64,000 bases of DNA from Faecalibacter macacae (lineage in GTDB: Bacteria > Bacteroidota > Bacteroidia > Flavobacteriales > Weeksellaceae): NCBI RefSeq assembly GCF_003687725.1, contig NZ_RDOJ01000003.1, positions 127,605 through 191,604 on the forward strand. The letters run 5' to 3'. Positions 54,827-62,941 of this stretch are shown in pieces. The position numbers and the translations under genes are program-made. The notes under the pieces were generated by a model. The model had not been told where the DNA came from, searched no databases, and was given only the letters and a program-made list of their open reading frames with translations. How positions within the stretch are numbered: position 1 is the stretch's first letter; every line of letters starts with the position of its first letter.

Positions 54827-55198
54827 TTAAAGGATTATTTTATAACCTATTCTAACAGCTAAAATTCCTAAAATTATGCTTGACGCAATATATAATAATG
54901 GCATAAAGAAATTTTGTTGATGAAATAGATTGTAATTTTCGTTAGCGAAAGTAGAAAATGTAGTGAAGCCACCACAAAAGCCAACGATTAATAATGTGTT
55001 TAAATCGGAATTTCCGAGATTATTCTTCTCAGAAATTCCGTATAATATTCCGATAAGCAAACAACCTAAAATATTAATTGAAAATGTAGCGATAGGAAAA
55101 GATATTGTTACTAATTGTTTGATTCCGATAGTAATCAAATAACGTAAAATACTTCCTAAAGCTCCACCAATACCAACTAATAAAATAGATTTTAGCAT
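54827..55198 (-). CDS. crcB: Fluoride efflux channel CrcB/Fluc
   Basis: The 123-residue protein has four transmembrane helices and the family signatures GGALGSILRYLI (10-21), the N-terminal half motif FSINILGCLLIG, and GFCGGFTTFSTFANE, which lines the fluoride pore. CrcB exports fluoride as a dimer. It begins 4 bases after the FAD oxidoreductase gene on the same strand, so they form an operon; no fluoride riboswitch is evident before it. Confidence 0.96.
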   Translation of the reverse strand: MLKSILLVGIGGALGSILRYLITIGIKQLVTISFPIATFSINILGCLLIGILYGISEKNNLGNSDLNTLLIVGFCGGFTTFSTFANENYNLFHQQNFFMPLLYIASSIILGILAVRIGYKIIL

Positions 55199-55202
55199 CG
55201 TT

Positions 55203-56771
55203 TTATTTCTTTAAAAAATTCTTTACAGCAACAGCAACTTTTGCACCGTCCATTGCAGCAGAGATAATTCCACCGGCATATCCAGCACCTTCGGCACAAG
55301 GGAATAAACCAGAAACTTGTACATGTTCTAAAGTTTCTTCGTTACGAGGAATTCTTACTGGCGATGATGTACGAGATTCTGTAGCAACAACGTTTGCTTC
55401 TTCTGTATAATATCCATTCATTTTTTTTCCAAAAGTTTGGAATCCTAATCGTAAAGAATCATGAACTTCTTTTGGTAAAACTTCGCTTAGTAAACCAGAA
55501 GTTAAACCAGGAAGATATGAACAATCATTTAATGAATTTGATAATCTTCCTGAAACGAAATCAGTCATACGTTGTGCAGGAGCTTTTAATAATCCTCCAC
55601 CAACTTGCCATGCTTTTTGTTCAACCATTTGTTGAAATTTCATTCCGGCTAACGGTCCTTCAAAACCATATTTAGCAAAATCTTTTTCATCAACAGTTAC
55701 AACCATTCCGGAATTTGCAAAATATCCATCACGTTTAGATGGAGACCAACCATTTACAACTAATTCTCCTTCATCTGTAGATGCTGGGGCAATGATTCCA
55801 CCAGGACACATACAGAATGAGAAAACTCCACGTCCAGCTTCTTGAGATACTAAAGAGTAAGATGCAGGAGGTAAATATTCATTTCTTTCTGTTCCTATAG
55901 GGCAGTGATATTGAGATGAATCAATTAAATTTTGTTGATGTTCAATACGAACTCCTAAAGCAAAAGGTTTAGCCTCAATTAAAACTTTTTTAGCAGCTAA
56001 CATTCTGAAAATATCACGTGCTGAATGTCCTGTTGCTAAAATTAATGATGAGGTTTTGATACGTGTTTCATTGTTTAACTCAATTCCTTTGATTTGATTA
56101 TTTTCAATGATAATATCAGTTAATTTCGTGTCGAATAAAACTTCTCCACCACATTCAATAATCGCTTCACGCATGTTTGCGATAATTCCTGGTAATTTAT
56201 TTGTACCAATATGTGGATGTGCTTCTTGTAAAATTCTTTCAGTTGCTCCGAAGTGAACAAACCATTGTAGAGATTTTAAAATATTACCACGCTTTGTAGA
56301 ACGCGTATATAATTTTCCGTCCGAATAAGTTCCAGCTCCACCTTCACCATAACAATAGTTAGATTCTGGGTTTACTTTTCCTTCTTTGTTCATTGCAGCT
56401 AAATCGCGACGACGATCACGAACATTTTTACCTCTTTCGATGATAATAGGTTTTAAACCTTGTTCAATCAATTCCAATGCAGCGAATAAACCAGCAGGTC
56501 CGGCACCAGCAATATATACTTCGTGTGCGTTGGCTACATTTTGTAAATTAGGATTGAACTCGAAAGCATCAAAAAAATCTTCACCAATAAAAACATTTGC
56601 TTGTAATTGGGTTACAATATTTCTACTACGTGCATCTAAAGATCGACGTATAATTTGGTAAGATGTGATGTTTTCTGGTCTTGTCTTTGCTGCAGCGGCT
56701 AAACGTTGTTTTAAAATTGTTTCGTTTGCTGCTTCTGCAGGAGAAATTCGGATTGTTACGTTTTGAGGCAT
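55203..56771 (-). CDS. NAD(P)/FAD-dependent dehydrogenase-like protein (COG2509 type)
   Basis: The 522-residue protein has a first small domain (about 1-80) resembling a basic ferredoxin-like start, then the FAD motif VYIAGAGPAGLFAALELI and a long region with GEGGAGTYSDGKLYTR and a late FPCAEGAGYAGGIISAAMDG. These are signatures of a conserved flavoprotein family of unknown reaction, present in many Bacteroidota and Firmicutes. It leads the operon with crcB. A candidate -7 box is at 56796. Confidence 0.88.
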   Translation of the reverse strand: MPQNVTIRISPAEAANETILKQRLAAAAKTRPENITSYQIIRRSLDARSRNIVTQLQANVFIGEDFFDAFEFNPNLQNVANAHEVYIAGAGPAGLFAALELIEQGLKPIIIERGKNVRDRRRDLAAMNKEGKVNPESNYCYGEGGAGTYSDGKLYTRSTKRGNILKSLQWFVHFGATERILQEAHPHIGTNKLPGIIANMREAIIECGGEVLFDTKLTDIIIENNQIKGIELNNETRIKTSSLILATGHSARDIFRMLAAKKVLIEAKPFALGVRIEHQQNLIDSSQYHCPIGTERNEYLPPASYSLVSQEAGRGVFSFCMCPGGIIAPASTDEGELVVNGWSPSKRDGYFANSGMVVTVDEKDFAKYGFEGPLAGMKFQQMVEQKAWQVGGGLLKAPAQRMTDFVSGRLSNSLNDCSYLPGLTSGLLSEVLPKEVHDSLRLGFQTFGKKMNGYYTEEANVVATESRTSSPVRIPRNEETLEHVQVSGLFPCAEGAGYAGGIISAAMDGAKVAVAVKNFLKK

Positions 56772-56795
56772 AGTTATTGTCTAAAAATAAGAAAA

Positions 56796-56832
56796 CAAAA
56801 TTAAAGTAAACGGAGCAAAAGATATAATTTTG
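56796..56832. promoter_or_regulatory. Divergent candidate -7 boxes, flavoprotein and inhibitor genes
   Basis: The minus strand reads TAATTTTG at 56803-56796, 24 bases before the flavoprotein ATG, and the plus strand reads TAATTTTG at 56825-56832, 31 bases before the inhibitor ATG. Neither has a clear -33. Confidence 0.4.
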
Positions 56833-56863
56833 TTCAAATAAATAATGAAAAATACCAAATACT

Positions 56864-57256
56864 ATGAAAAATACATTTCTTACAGCTACTGTTTTAATGT
56901 TTATTACATCTTGTTCAGTTCAAAAAGGAGAACACACAAAAATTTATAATTTGGATGATGTAAGTTCTGAATTAACTATAAAATTGAAGGTTGATGAAAC
57001 GATTCAGTTAACAGCAGCAGCAAATCCATCTACGGGATATTCTTGGAATATTACTTCACCAGAAGGATGTAATGTAGATTTAGTGAAAGAAGATTCTAAA
57101 AATTTAGGAGAGGAAGGAATTGTAGGTGCTCCAATCCGAAATATTTATGAGTATAGAGGAACTTCTACTGGAGAATGTATTGTAGAATTTGATTATAATA
57201 GATCTTGGGAAGGAAAAAGTAATCAGCCTAAACGTGTAAAATTTATTGTAAAATAA
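56864..57256 (+). CDS. Chagasin-like (I42) protease inhibitor, lipoprotein
   Basis: The 130-residue protein has a lipoprotein signal (lipobox ITSC, Cys17) and then the I42 fold: the loop NPSTGYSW at 54-61 (family NPTTGY), a GxxGxP segment (EGIVGAPIRNIYEYRG at about 85-100) and NRSWEG at 112-117 in the place of the RPW loop. Chagasin-type inhibitors block papain-family (C1) cysteine proteases by inserting these three loops. A C1 protease is encoded 0.5 kb away on the other strand. Confidence 0.88.
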   Translation: MKNTFLTATVLMFITSCSVQKGEHTKIYNLDDVSSELTIKLKVDETIQLTAAANPSTGYSWNITSPEGCNVDLVKEDSKNLGEEGIVGAPIRNIYEYRGTSTGECIVEFDYNRSWEGKSNQPKRVKFIVK

Positions 57257-57291
57257 ATCTGAGTTAATATAAGTTTGAGTAAATTTATCTT

Positions 57292-57729
57292 ATGAAATTT
57301 AACTTTTGGACTTTTGTAATTGTGGCAAGCATAGCTTTTGTTTCTTGTGGCGATAATAAATCAGATAATTCTGATTCGACTTCATCAGAAGAGGCTATTT
57401 TAGAAACTGAACAAGCACAATCTTTTGTGAAAGATTCTTTTACGTATTACAATGGACATCAGAAAAAAGTTGATGTAATAATTGATCAATATTTTGGATT
57501 TGTTTTCAAGGCAGATGGACAGAATTTGCAATGGGAATTAGACCCGAAAATAGGCGATAATTTAGCTTATGTTTCTGAAATATACGAACCTGAATTAGAC
57601 AAACCTGAAACAAAATCAGATGGAAAGCAATATTTTACTTTTCAAGCAGCAAAAAAAGGACATACAAAACTGAAATTCAAATCAAAAATTTCAAACGAAA
57701 CAAAAACGATTCATATTCATGTTAAATAA
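57292..57729 (+). CDS. Hypothetical lipoprotein, possibly a divergent I42-type protein
   Basis: The 145-residue protein has a lipobox FVSC (Cys19) and an acidic Ser-rich linker (21-45). The rest forms beta strands with a pattern like that of the preceding inhibitor: a DVIIDQYFGF strand, QNLQWELDP, a Pro/Lys loop, and FTFQAAKKGHTKLKFKS at the end. The NPTTGY loop is missing, so an inhibitor function is uncertain. It follows the I42 gene by 35 bases, probably in one transcript. Confidence 0.75.
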   Translation: MKFNFWTFVIVASIAFVSCGDNKSDNSDSTSSEEAILETEQAQSFVKDSFTYYNGHQKKVDVIIDQYFGFVFKADGQNLQWELDPKIGDNLAYVSEIYEPELDKPETKSDGKQYFTFQAAKKGHTKLKFKSKISNETKTIHIHVK

Positions 57730-57759
57730 AAAAATCCACTCAAATTTGAGTGGATTTTC
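57729..57759. terminator. Bidirectional terminator between the 57.3-kb lipoprotein and C1 protease genes
   Basis: A perfect 28-base palindrome (57731-57758) with A and T flanks serves both converging genes. Confidence 0.9.
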
Positions 57760-57779
57760 TGTTTATATAGATTCAGTAA

Positions 57780-58973
57780 TTATTTACCAATTTTCTTTAA
57801 AAGTTGTTTCGGAACACCGTTTTTATGAACCAATAAGTTTAAAGTTTTATATTGCACATATGCTTTTGTTACATACATATAACCTTCGTAATCGTTACTT
57901 GCTCCCCAAGAATTTTTGATGATGTAGTACTCTTTTCCATTTTGATCTTTAGCTAAACCAACAATGTGCATTCCGTGATCATCAGTCGTTTCATAATTAT
58001 CAAATGCTGTTTGGCGCATTTCTTCTGTAATTACACGTTCTTCTTTTGGTCCGTTAAACATTGTCGCTTTTTCGTCAGCAGTCATATCTTCGAAACGTTT
58101 TGTAGGAACGTAAGCTACTCCATTTTTCCAAGAGAAAGATTTCTCAGAAACATCTTGTGCCCAAGCTACTGTAAATCCATTTTTCAATGCATAATCAATA
58201 GTATTTGTAATATCGTTCATCGGAACGTTGTAATATTGACCAAATGCCCAGTTATCTGGAATCATTAAAGTAAAAGGCTTGTATAATTCTTCGTTTTTGA
58301 AAGAAGATAACGGAATATAATCGTTAGGATTAATTCCTACCACTTCGTCAGCAAAAGTACGAGGTGTATATTTTTTACCGTTGTAAGTAAATTCAGATGG
58401 ATAAGCTCCTAAATAAGCATCCATAATTCCTGAATAAGCAGTTTTCCAGTTTGTAGTTAACTTTCCGTTTGGGTTAGAAACGATTCCTTTTAAGAAACCT
58501 TCCATCGCAGCAGACATTTCTCCAAATTGGTTTTTAGTCGTACCATAATTTAAACCAGAATAAACGTCTTGCGGAACCATTCCGTATTTTTTGTACACGT
58601 TCATTACATCATGGAATAAACCACCTTCTCCTAAAGCTAAGTTACCATGCATTTTCACGTACTGATTTGCTCGATCTGCATAAGCATTACGCGCTACGAA
58701 AATTTGTGATAATTGAACTGGTTGTTTTCCCATTCTTAACATTTCAGACTCTAAGAATGAATTTCCAGAATATGACCAACATGTTCCAGATGAACCTTGG
58801 TTTTGAACTGGAGTTTTTGCTAAGTTGATTAATTCTGTAAATTGAAAAGATTCTTTTGCGTTATCGCTTGTATTTTTACTTAAAGAATTAACTAAGTTAT
58901 CTTGTGCATTAGCAACCTGTACTGCGCCTAAAAATAAGGCTGATGCTAATATTGGGTAGAAAATTTTGCGCAT
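57780..58973 (-). CDS. C1 family cysteine peptidase (bleomycin hydrolase/aminopeptidase C type)
   Basis: The 397-residue protein has a signal peptide (about 1-23, ending ANAQ) and a papain-like fold with the active-site QGSSGTCW (Gln59 and Cys65), His336 in DDHGMHIVG and Asn354 in KNSWG. Family C1B enzymes are usually cytoplasmic; here the signal peptide puts it in the periplasm or outside. The C-terminus is not the hydrolase's autoblocking tail. It converges with the chagasin-like inhibitor gene pair. Confidence 0.93.
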   Translation of the reverse strand: MRKIFYPILASALFLGAVQVANAQDNLVNSLSKNTSDNAKESFQFTELINLAKTPVQNQGSSGTCWSYSGNSFLESEMLRMGKQPVQLSQIFVARNAYADRANQYVKMHGNLALGEGGLFHDVMNVYKKYGMVPQDVYSGLNYGTTKNQFGEMSAAMEGFLKGIVSNPNGKLTTNWKTAYSGIMDAYLGAYPSEFTYNGKKYTPRTFADEVVGINPNDYIPLSSFKNEELYKPFTLMIPDNWAFGQYYNVPMNDITNTIDYALKNGFTVAWAQDVSEKSFSWKNGVAYVPTKRFEDMTADEKATMFNGPKEERVITEEMRQTAFDNYETTDDHGMHIVGLAKDQNGKEYYIIKNSWGASNDYEGYMYVTKAYVQYKTLNLLVHKNGVPKQLLKKIGK

Positions 58974-59106
58974 TTTAAATAAATTGTTGTTTGCTATTGG
59001 TAGCTAATTTCATTAAAATGTTAGAAACAATCCCTACTTTTTTTGAAAAAATGATTAGAATTAACGTTTTTTGATTGATAAGTCCTTTTGAATATAGGAT
59101 TGTGAT

Positions 59107-60735
59107 TTAAAATTGACTTAAAATACCAAAATGTATTTTTGATTCTTTAAAATCAAAAGGTGTATTTTCTGTTTTACCAACGGCGTAGCTTAAATTAAAA
59201 ATTCCGATTTTAGTCATAAAAGATAATCCTGTTCCGAAACTGATGAAATTTGTATTTAAATCCATTCGTTTGTTATCGATAAAAGCATAATCTCCGAAAA
59301 GACTGATGTAAAATCCATCATTTGGCAGGAAACGATATTCAACACTTCCAATTCCGTACAGATTAGCAATTATACTTTCTTCGTTAAACCCTCTTATACT
59401 TCCAAAACCACCAATTCGGTACAATTCATTTTCTGAAAAAGAATCATTTTCATCAAACAAACCTTTAAAATTAACAGCACCTTTGATGTAATGTTTTTGA
59501 TGCAATTGAAAAATTCGGAAAGTTTCTAATCCTATTTCATATTGCTGAGAACTTTCGTTTACGATATCCTCGAACCAAGAAAAATTCTTTTCTTTTCGAG
59601 TAATTGAAGAAGCGAAAACACGTAATAATGATTTTCCTTCCATCAACTGAAACGGATGACGAACAAAATATTCGTAGCTTAAACCAATTCCTGTTTTATT
59701 AAAATCGTCATAATTAGAAGCAAAACTTTCATCGTCTAACAAATAATTAGATGAGGTATAAGATAGATTTGCACCTAAACTTGAATTTGGATTGATTTGG
59801 TAAAATAAACGTTCATTTAAATCTAAATTAACAAAAACAGAATCTTGTTTAAATAACTTAAATTGCGTTTCAGATCCAATCGGAGATTTGAATAAATAAG
59901 GTAATTTAACTCGAATATCTAAAGTGGTATTTTTATTTGCTGTACCTATCCAATTTAATCGAATTTGTTCCAAACCATTAAAAATATTATTCAGTTCTAA
60001 TTGCACATTTCCATTTAATTTAAAATCGCCATTATCATCATTTCCGAAACCTAAAATTCCGTCAAATGTATTTGATTTTACTTTTTTTGGGTACAAATAA
60101 ACGATAGTTGAATCTGGTCTAAACAAGGTTTGAGGTTCTTGTAATTGCTGAAGGTAATTGGTGTTTTGCATTACATTACTTGCGTTGGCAAGAATAGATT
60201 CATTATAGATTTTTCCTTTTTTTAGGCCTAAACCATGTTTGATATAACCTTTAGAAAGTTTAGTGTAACCAACAGATTTTACCGCGTCAATTTTTCTTAG
60301 CTCACCTAAATTTAACTTCAATTCAATCTTTTGTTCATCATTAATATTTCCTTGCGGAATTAATTGAACATTTGTAAAAGCATATCCTTTTTTGTCCTTC
60401 TCTTCGATATATTTAGTGATTATCGAATCTAAATTATTGGTTGGATTGAAATCTTTATTCTTGAAAATACTTTCATTTTTAACCCAAATCTTTTTGTAGT
60501 TTTTTCCTTTGTTTAAATAGACCTTATCAGCATTAATCGAATCTATTTGTAACGTATAAAATCCATTTGAAGCTAATGAATCTAAAGCTTTAATTTGATT
60601 ATCTGTATAAAAATCAAATTCGTAACTATTTTTTTGCTCGTTCCATCTATAAAATTCGGTTTTGTTTTGTGCGGATACGGAAATCCCACAAAGAAATAAA
60701 AGTATAGAATAGATATAGAACAAGTTTTTTATCAT
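59107..60735 (-). CDS. Omp85/BamA-TamA-like outer membrane protein
   Basis: The 542-residue protein has a signal peptide (about 1-22, ending VSAQ), an N-terminal region of about 200 residues that looks like POTRA domains (weak), and a C-terminal beta-barrel with the Omp85 loop signature GGFGSIRGFNEES and a terminal aromatic residue (Phe542). Omp85 proteins insert or secrete outer membrane proteins; the specific client is unknown. It stands alone on the minus strand. Confidence 0.85.
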   Translation of the reverse strand: MIKNLFYIYSILLFLCGISVSAQNKTEFYRWNEQKNSYEFDFYTDNQIKALDSLASNGFYTLQIDSINADKVYLNKGKNYKKIWVKNESIFKNKDFNPTNNLDSIITKYIEEKDKKGYAFTNVQLIPQGNINDEQKIELKLNLGELRKIDAVKSVGYTKLSKGYIKHGLGLKKGKIYNESILANASNVMQNTNYLQQLQEPQTLFRPDSTIVYLYPKKVKSNTFDGILGFGNDDNGDFKLNGNVQLELNNIFNGLEQIRLNWIGTANKNTTLDIRVKLPYLFKSPIGSETQFKLFKQDSVFVNLDLNERLFYQINPNSSLGANLSYTSSNYLLDDESFASNYDDFNKTGIGLSYEYFVRHPFQLMEGKSLLRVFASSITRKEKNFSWFEDIVNESSQQYEIGLETFRIFQLHQKHYIKGAVNFKGLFDENDSFSENELYRIGGFGSIRGFNEESIIANLYGIGSVEYRFLPNDGFYISLFGDYAFIDNKRMDLNTNFISFGTGLSFMTKIGIFNLSYAVGKTENTPFDFKESKIHFGILSQF

Positions 60736-60810
60736 TAAGGTTAGAGATTAAAATAATTGATTTATAAATATATATGATTAAAAATCATTTTTAATCAAAG
60801 AAAAACCATT

Positions 60811-60818
60811 TATTTTTG
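60811..60818 (+). promoter_or_regulatory. Candidate -7 box of the DUF3817 gene
   Basis: TATTTTTG, 17 bases before the ATG; no clear -33. Confidence 0.35.
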
Positions 60819-60835
60819 AGCCAAATTTAAGATTA

Positions 60836-61126
60836 ATGTTGAAGTTTTTTAAAATTACTGGGTATTTAGAAGCATTTTCTGCTATTGCTTTATTCTTTTT
60901 TGCAATGCCGATGAAGTATATTTTTGACGATCCTACATGGGTAACTCACACGGGACGTATCCACGGTGGTTTATTTGTTTTATACATGGTGCTTGTATAC
61001 ATCTTAAAAGAAAAATACAATTGGTCTTGGAAGATCTTTGCTATTTTCTTTGTTGCATCAATTATTCCTGGAGGAACAATTTGGGCAGATAAACGCTTAA
61101 TAGAAGGAAAAAAATATAACGATTAA
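60836..61126 (+). CDS. DUF3817 family small membrane protein
   Basis: The 96-residue protein has three hydrophobic segments (about 10-27, 45-60, 67-82) and the pattern GYLEAFSAI, GRIHGGLFVLY and PGGTIWADKRL typical of DUF3817. The function is unknown. It has its own terminator. Confidence 0.9.
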   Translation: MLKFFKITGYLEAFSAIALFFFAMPMKYIFDDPTWVTHTGRIHGGLFVLYMVLVYILKEKYNWSWKIFAIFFVASIIPGGTIWADKRLIEGKKYND

Positions 61127-61136
61127 TAAAATACGG

Positions 61137-61168
61137 AAGCTAAGAGTATCATATTCTTAGCTTTTTTT
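61137..61168 (+). terminator. Terminator after the DUF3817 gene
   Basis: A 9-bp stem (61137-61145 with 61155-61163), 9-base loop and T tract. Confidence 0.85.
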
Positions 61169-61193
61169 GTATATTTATACTAACTACATAATT

Positions 61194-61673
61194 ATGAGAA
61201 AACGTATAAATATATCATTGCATCCAGTTTTTATCTTGATATCGAGTATGTATTTATTAATCTTTTTTACTTACGGAATTAAAAGTTTGAAAGGTTTATT
61301 ATTAACTGGTTATCATCAAGAAGATATAATAGGGTTGATTATTTCAATATTAGCTGTTTCATTTTTTGCTTATTTAGCTTTAGTGAGATACAGAAGAATT
61401 GAGATATATGAGGATCGATATGTTTTAAAAAGTATTGTAGCCTCAAGAGAAATTTATAAAAATGAAATTGATTCGATTCGTAAAGTTCCTTTAAACTTCT
61501 TTAATTTTGATATAGGAAGTATTGGAGTAATGGGTGTGATAAATTTAAGTTCGTCTGGCGAAGCTTATAATGTTTCTGATATTAATAATACGTTAAGGAT
61601 TGCTTTAAAGAATAACGAGGTGTTACATATTAGTTGCGATAGACCAGAGGAGATTACTCATAAATTAATATAA
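61194..61673 (+). CDS. PH-like membrane protein, unknown function
   Basis: From ATG 61194 the protein has 159 residues: two hydrophobic helices (about 9-29 and 44-63), then a beta-rich cytoplasmic region (about 68-159) with YEDRYVLKS, NEIDSIRKV and ALKNNEVLHISCDRPEEI. This is the pattern of bacterial PH-like domains in membrane proteins. An upstream TTG at 61167 lies in the terminator and is not preferred. The role is unknown. Confidence 0.78.
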   Translation: MRKRINISLHPVFILISSMYLLIFFTYGIKSLKGLLLTGYHQEDIIGLIISILAVSFFAYLALVRYRRIEIYEDRYVLKSIVASREIYKNEIDSIRKVPLNFFNFDIGSIGVMGVINLSSSGEAYNVSDINNTLRIALKNNEVLHISCDRPEEITHKLI

Positions 61674-61704
61674 AAAAAGCTGAAGTGAAAACTTCAGCTT
61701 TTTT
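61672..61704. terminator. Bidirectional terminator
   Basis: AAAAGCTGAAGT pairs with ACTTCAGCTTTT around a GAAA loop, with A and T runs on both sides, between the PH-like gene and the convergent minus-strand gene. Confidence 0.88.
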
Positions 61705-61735
61705 GTTTGGTTGTATTTGATTGAATTTATTTTTA

Positions 61736-62338
61736 TTATTTTTCTGGTTTCATGATAATTTTGCCCATCACAATTGGTTTTGGATTAAATTTTTCTCTTG
61801 AAAGAATTACTTTATTTGGTAATTGATCCGATTGATAGTTTTTTATCAAATCCTCTACAAAAAGATTAGAGGCTATCCTAATTTCAATAGTAGCATTTTT
61901 TTCAATATCAAAATTGATGATGTAATCTTGATTAGCATTCATCTCAGCTAAAACAACTTTATTATTGATTAATAATCGAAATGTTTCTTCGTTTTGAATG
62001 GAACTTGAATTTAATCGAAATGTAATTTGCTTCTTCTGTATTTTAATCGTTTGATTTGAGTTTAAATCGTCTTTAAAGACGGTATCCATCGCATTTACTT
62101 GTGGAGTAAGAAAACCAATAGCTGATAAAGCGATGATGTTGTAAATACTCTTTAACGGATTAGAATCTTTTAATAGATCTTCATTAAAAATACCACATGT
62201 AATATTATTCTCCTTTATTTTATTTATCGCATCTGATTTACTTAAGGCGGATAAATCAGGAATTTGATGATCGCATTTTGAACAGTAATTATTTTGTGAT
62301 AATTTTTCTGAGCATGGTTTATTAATTATGATTTTCAT
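61736..62338 (-). CDS. Hypothetical protein with N-terminal Cys-rich motif
   Basis: Read from ATG 62338 (alternatives at 62347 and 62374), the protein has 200 residues. The start MKIIINKPCSEKLSQNNYCSKCDHQIPD, with a CSKC pair and a later CGIF, follows a motif found at the start of many Bacteroidota proteins (PC...C..C.K.V.D...CG.F), probably metal binding. One hydrophobic helix (about 66-83) precedes a beta-rich domain. The function is unknown, and the start choice is based on this motif. Confidence 0.75.
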   Translation of the reverse strand: MKIIINKPCSEKLSQNNYCSKCDHQIPDLSALSKSDAINKIKENNITCGIFNEDLLKDSNPLKSIYNIIALSAIGFLTPQVNAMDTVFKDDLNSNQTIKIQKKQITFRLNSSSIQNEETFRLLINNKVVLAEMNANQDYIINFDIEKNATIEIRIASNLFVEDLIKNYQSDQLPNKVILSREKFNPKPIVMGKIIMKPEK

Positions 62339-62412
62339 CTTAAACATTTTTAGGATTCTGTTATTAAGATGCATATTTCATAAATAAGGTTGGATAGTAA
62401 ATGTTATAAAAT

Positions 62413-62448
62413 TAAAAAAGCTCAAGAAAATAAATTCTTGAGCTTTTT
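62413..62448 (-). terminator. Terminator of the second tRNA cluster
   Basis: A 14-bp perfect stem (62415-62428 with 62435-62448) with its T tract on the minus strand. Nearly the same as the terminator at 41393. Confidence 0.9.
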
Positions 62449-62454
62449 GCCTTG

Positions 62455-62538
62455 TACCTCAGGCGGGACTTGAACCCGCACGTCCTAATGGACACAGGAT
62501 TTTAAGTCCTGCGTGTCTACCAATTCCACCACCAAGGC
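62455..62538 (-). tRNA. tRNA-Leu(UAA) copy 6
   Basis: Reverse complement of Leu copy 1, with the anticodon TAA and the long variable arm. Confidence 0.97.
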
Positions 62539-62559
62539 ATCCAACTTTAGTAAAGTTAG

Positions 62560-62632
62560 AGCGGGAAACGAGACTCGAACTCGCAACATTCAGCTTGGAA
62601 GGCTGACGCTCTACCAATTGAGCTATTCCCGC
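62560..62632 (-). tRNA. tRNA-Gly(UCC) copy 7
   Basis: The same 73-base sequence as Gly copies 1-5 on the minus strand, anticodon TCC. Confidence 0.97.
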
Positions 62633-62665
62633 AGTGTTGAAAGTATAAATTAATTTTAAAAAAAG

Positions 62666-62749
62666 TACCTCAGGCGGGACTTGAACCCGCACGCTCTAAT
62701 GAGCACAGGATTTTAAGTCCTGCGTGTCTACCAATTCCACCACCAAGGC
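62666..62749 (-). tRNA. tRNA-Leu(UAA) copy 7, variant
   Basis: Carries the GCTCATTAGAGC variable arm, the same as copy 4 at 41098. Confidence 0.97.
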
Positions 62750-62781
62750 AAAATTAATTTATATTTTCTGTTATTTCAAAG

Positions 62782-62854
62782 AGCGAGAAACGGGGCTCGA
62801 ACCCGCGACCTCAACCTTGGCAAGGTTGCGCTCTACCAGCTGAGCTATTCTCGC
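62782..62854 (-). tRNA. tRNA-Gly(GCC)
   Basis: A 73-base cloverleaf with acceptor GCGAGAA/TTCTCGC and anticodon loop TTGCCAA (GCC), reading GGC and GGU codons. It is the first gene of the minus-strand cluster. Confidence 0.97.
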
Positions 62855-62859
62855 AAATG

Positions 62860-62933
62860 GAGTGCAAATATATAAAATCAATTTTTAACTTTCCAAATTA
62901 AAATCGAAAAAAGATTAAAAAATATTTGCACTC
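62860..62933. repeat. 12-bp inverted repeat around the second tRNA promoter
   Basis: GAGTGCAAATAT (62860-62871) and ATATTTGCACTC (62922-62933) are perfect complements separated by 50 bases. The left arm holds the tRNA -7 box; the right arm repeats it in the opposite direction, 8 bases beyond the accD stop. Confidence 0.55.
62865..62899 (-). promoter_or_regulatory. Promoter of the second tRNA cluster
   Basis: On the minus strand TATATTTG (62872-62865) is preceded by TTG after 21 bases, a full TTG/TAnnTTTG promoter. The tRNA-Gly(GCC) starts 10 bases after the -7 box. Confidence 0.75.
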
Positions 62934-62941
62934 TAATTTAA

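Larger units (their letters stand above)
62413..62786 (-). repeat. Inverted segmental duplication, right copy
   Basis: This stretch is nearly the reverse complement of 41061-41427: Leu, Gly and Leu genes, spacers and terminator in the same order. Differences are a few bases in spacers and the T stem of the Gly gene. Confidence 0.88.

Noticed and set aside
54827-56860. A fluoride riboswitch controlling crcB
   Set aside because: crcB follows the flavoprotein gene by only 4 bases, and no riboswitch-like fold could be recognised in the short region before the operon.
62459-62692. An open frame of 77 codons on the minus strand
   Set aside because: It runs through tRNA-Leu and tRNA-Gly genes; the translated text is tRNA sequence read as protein.
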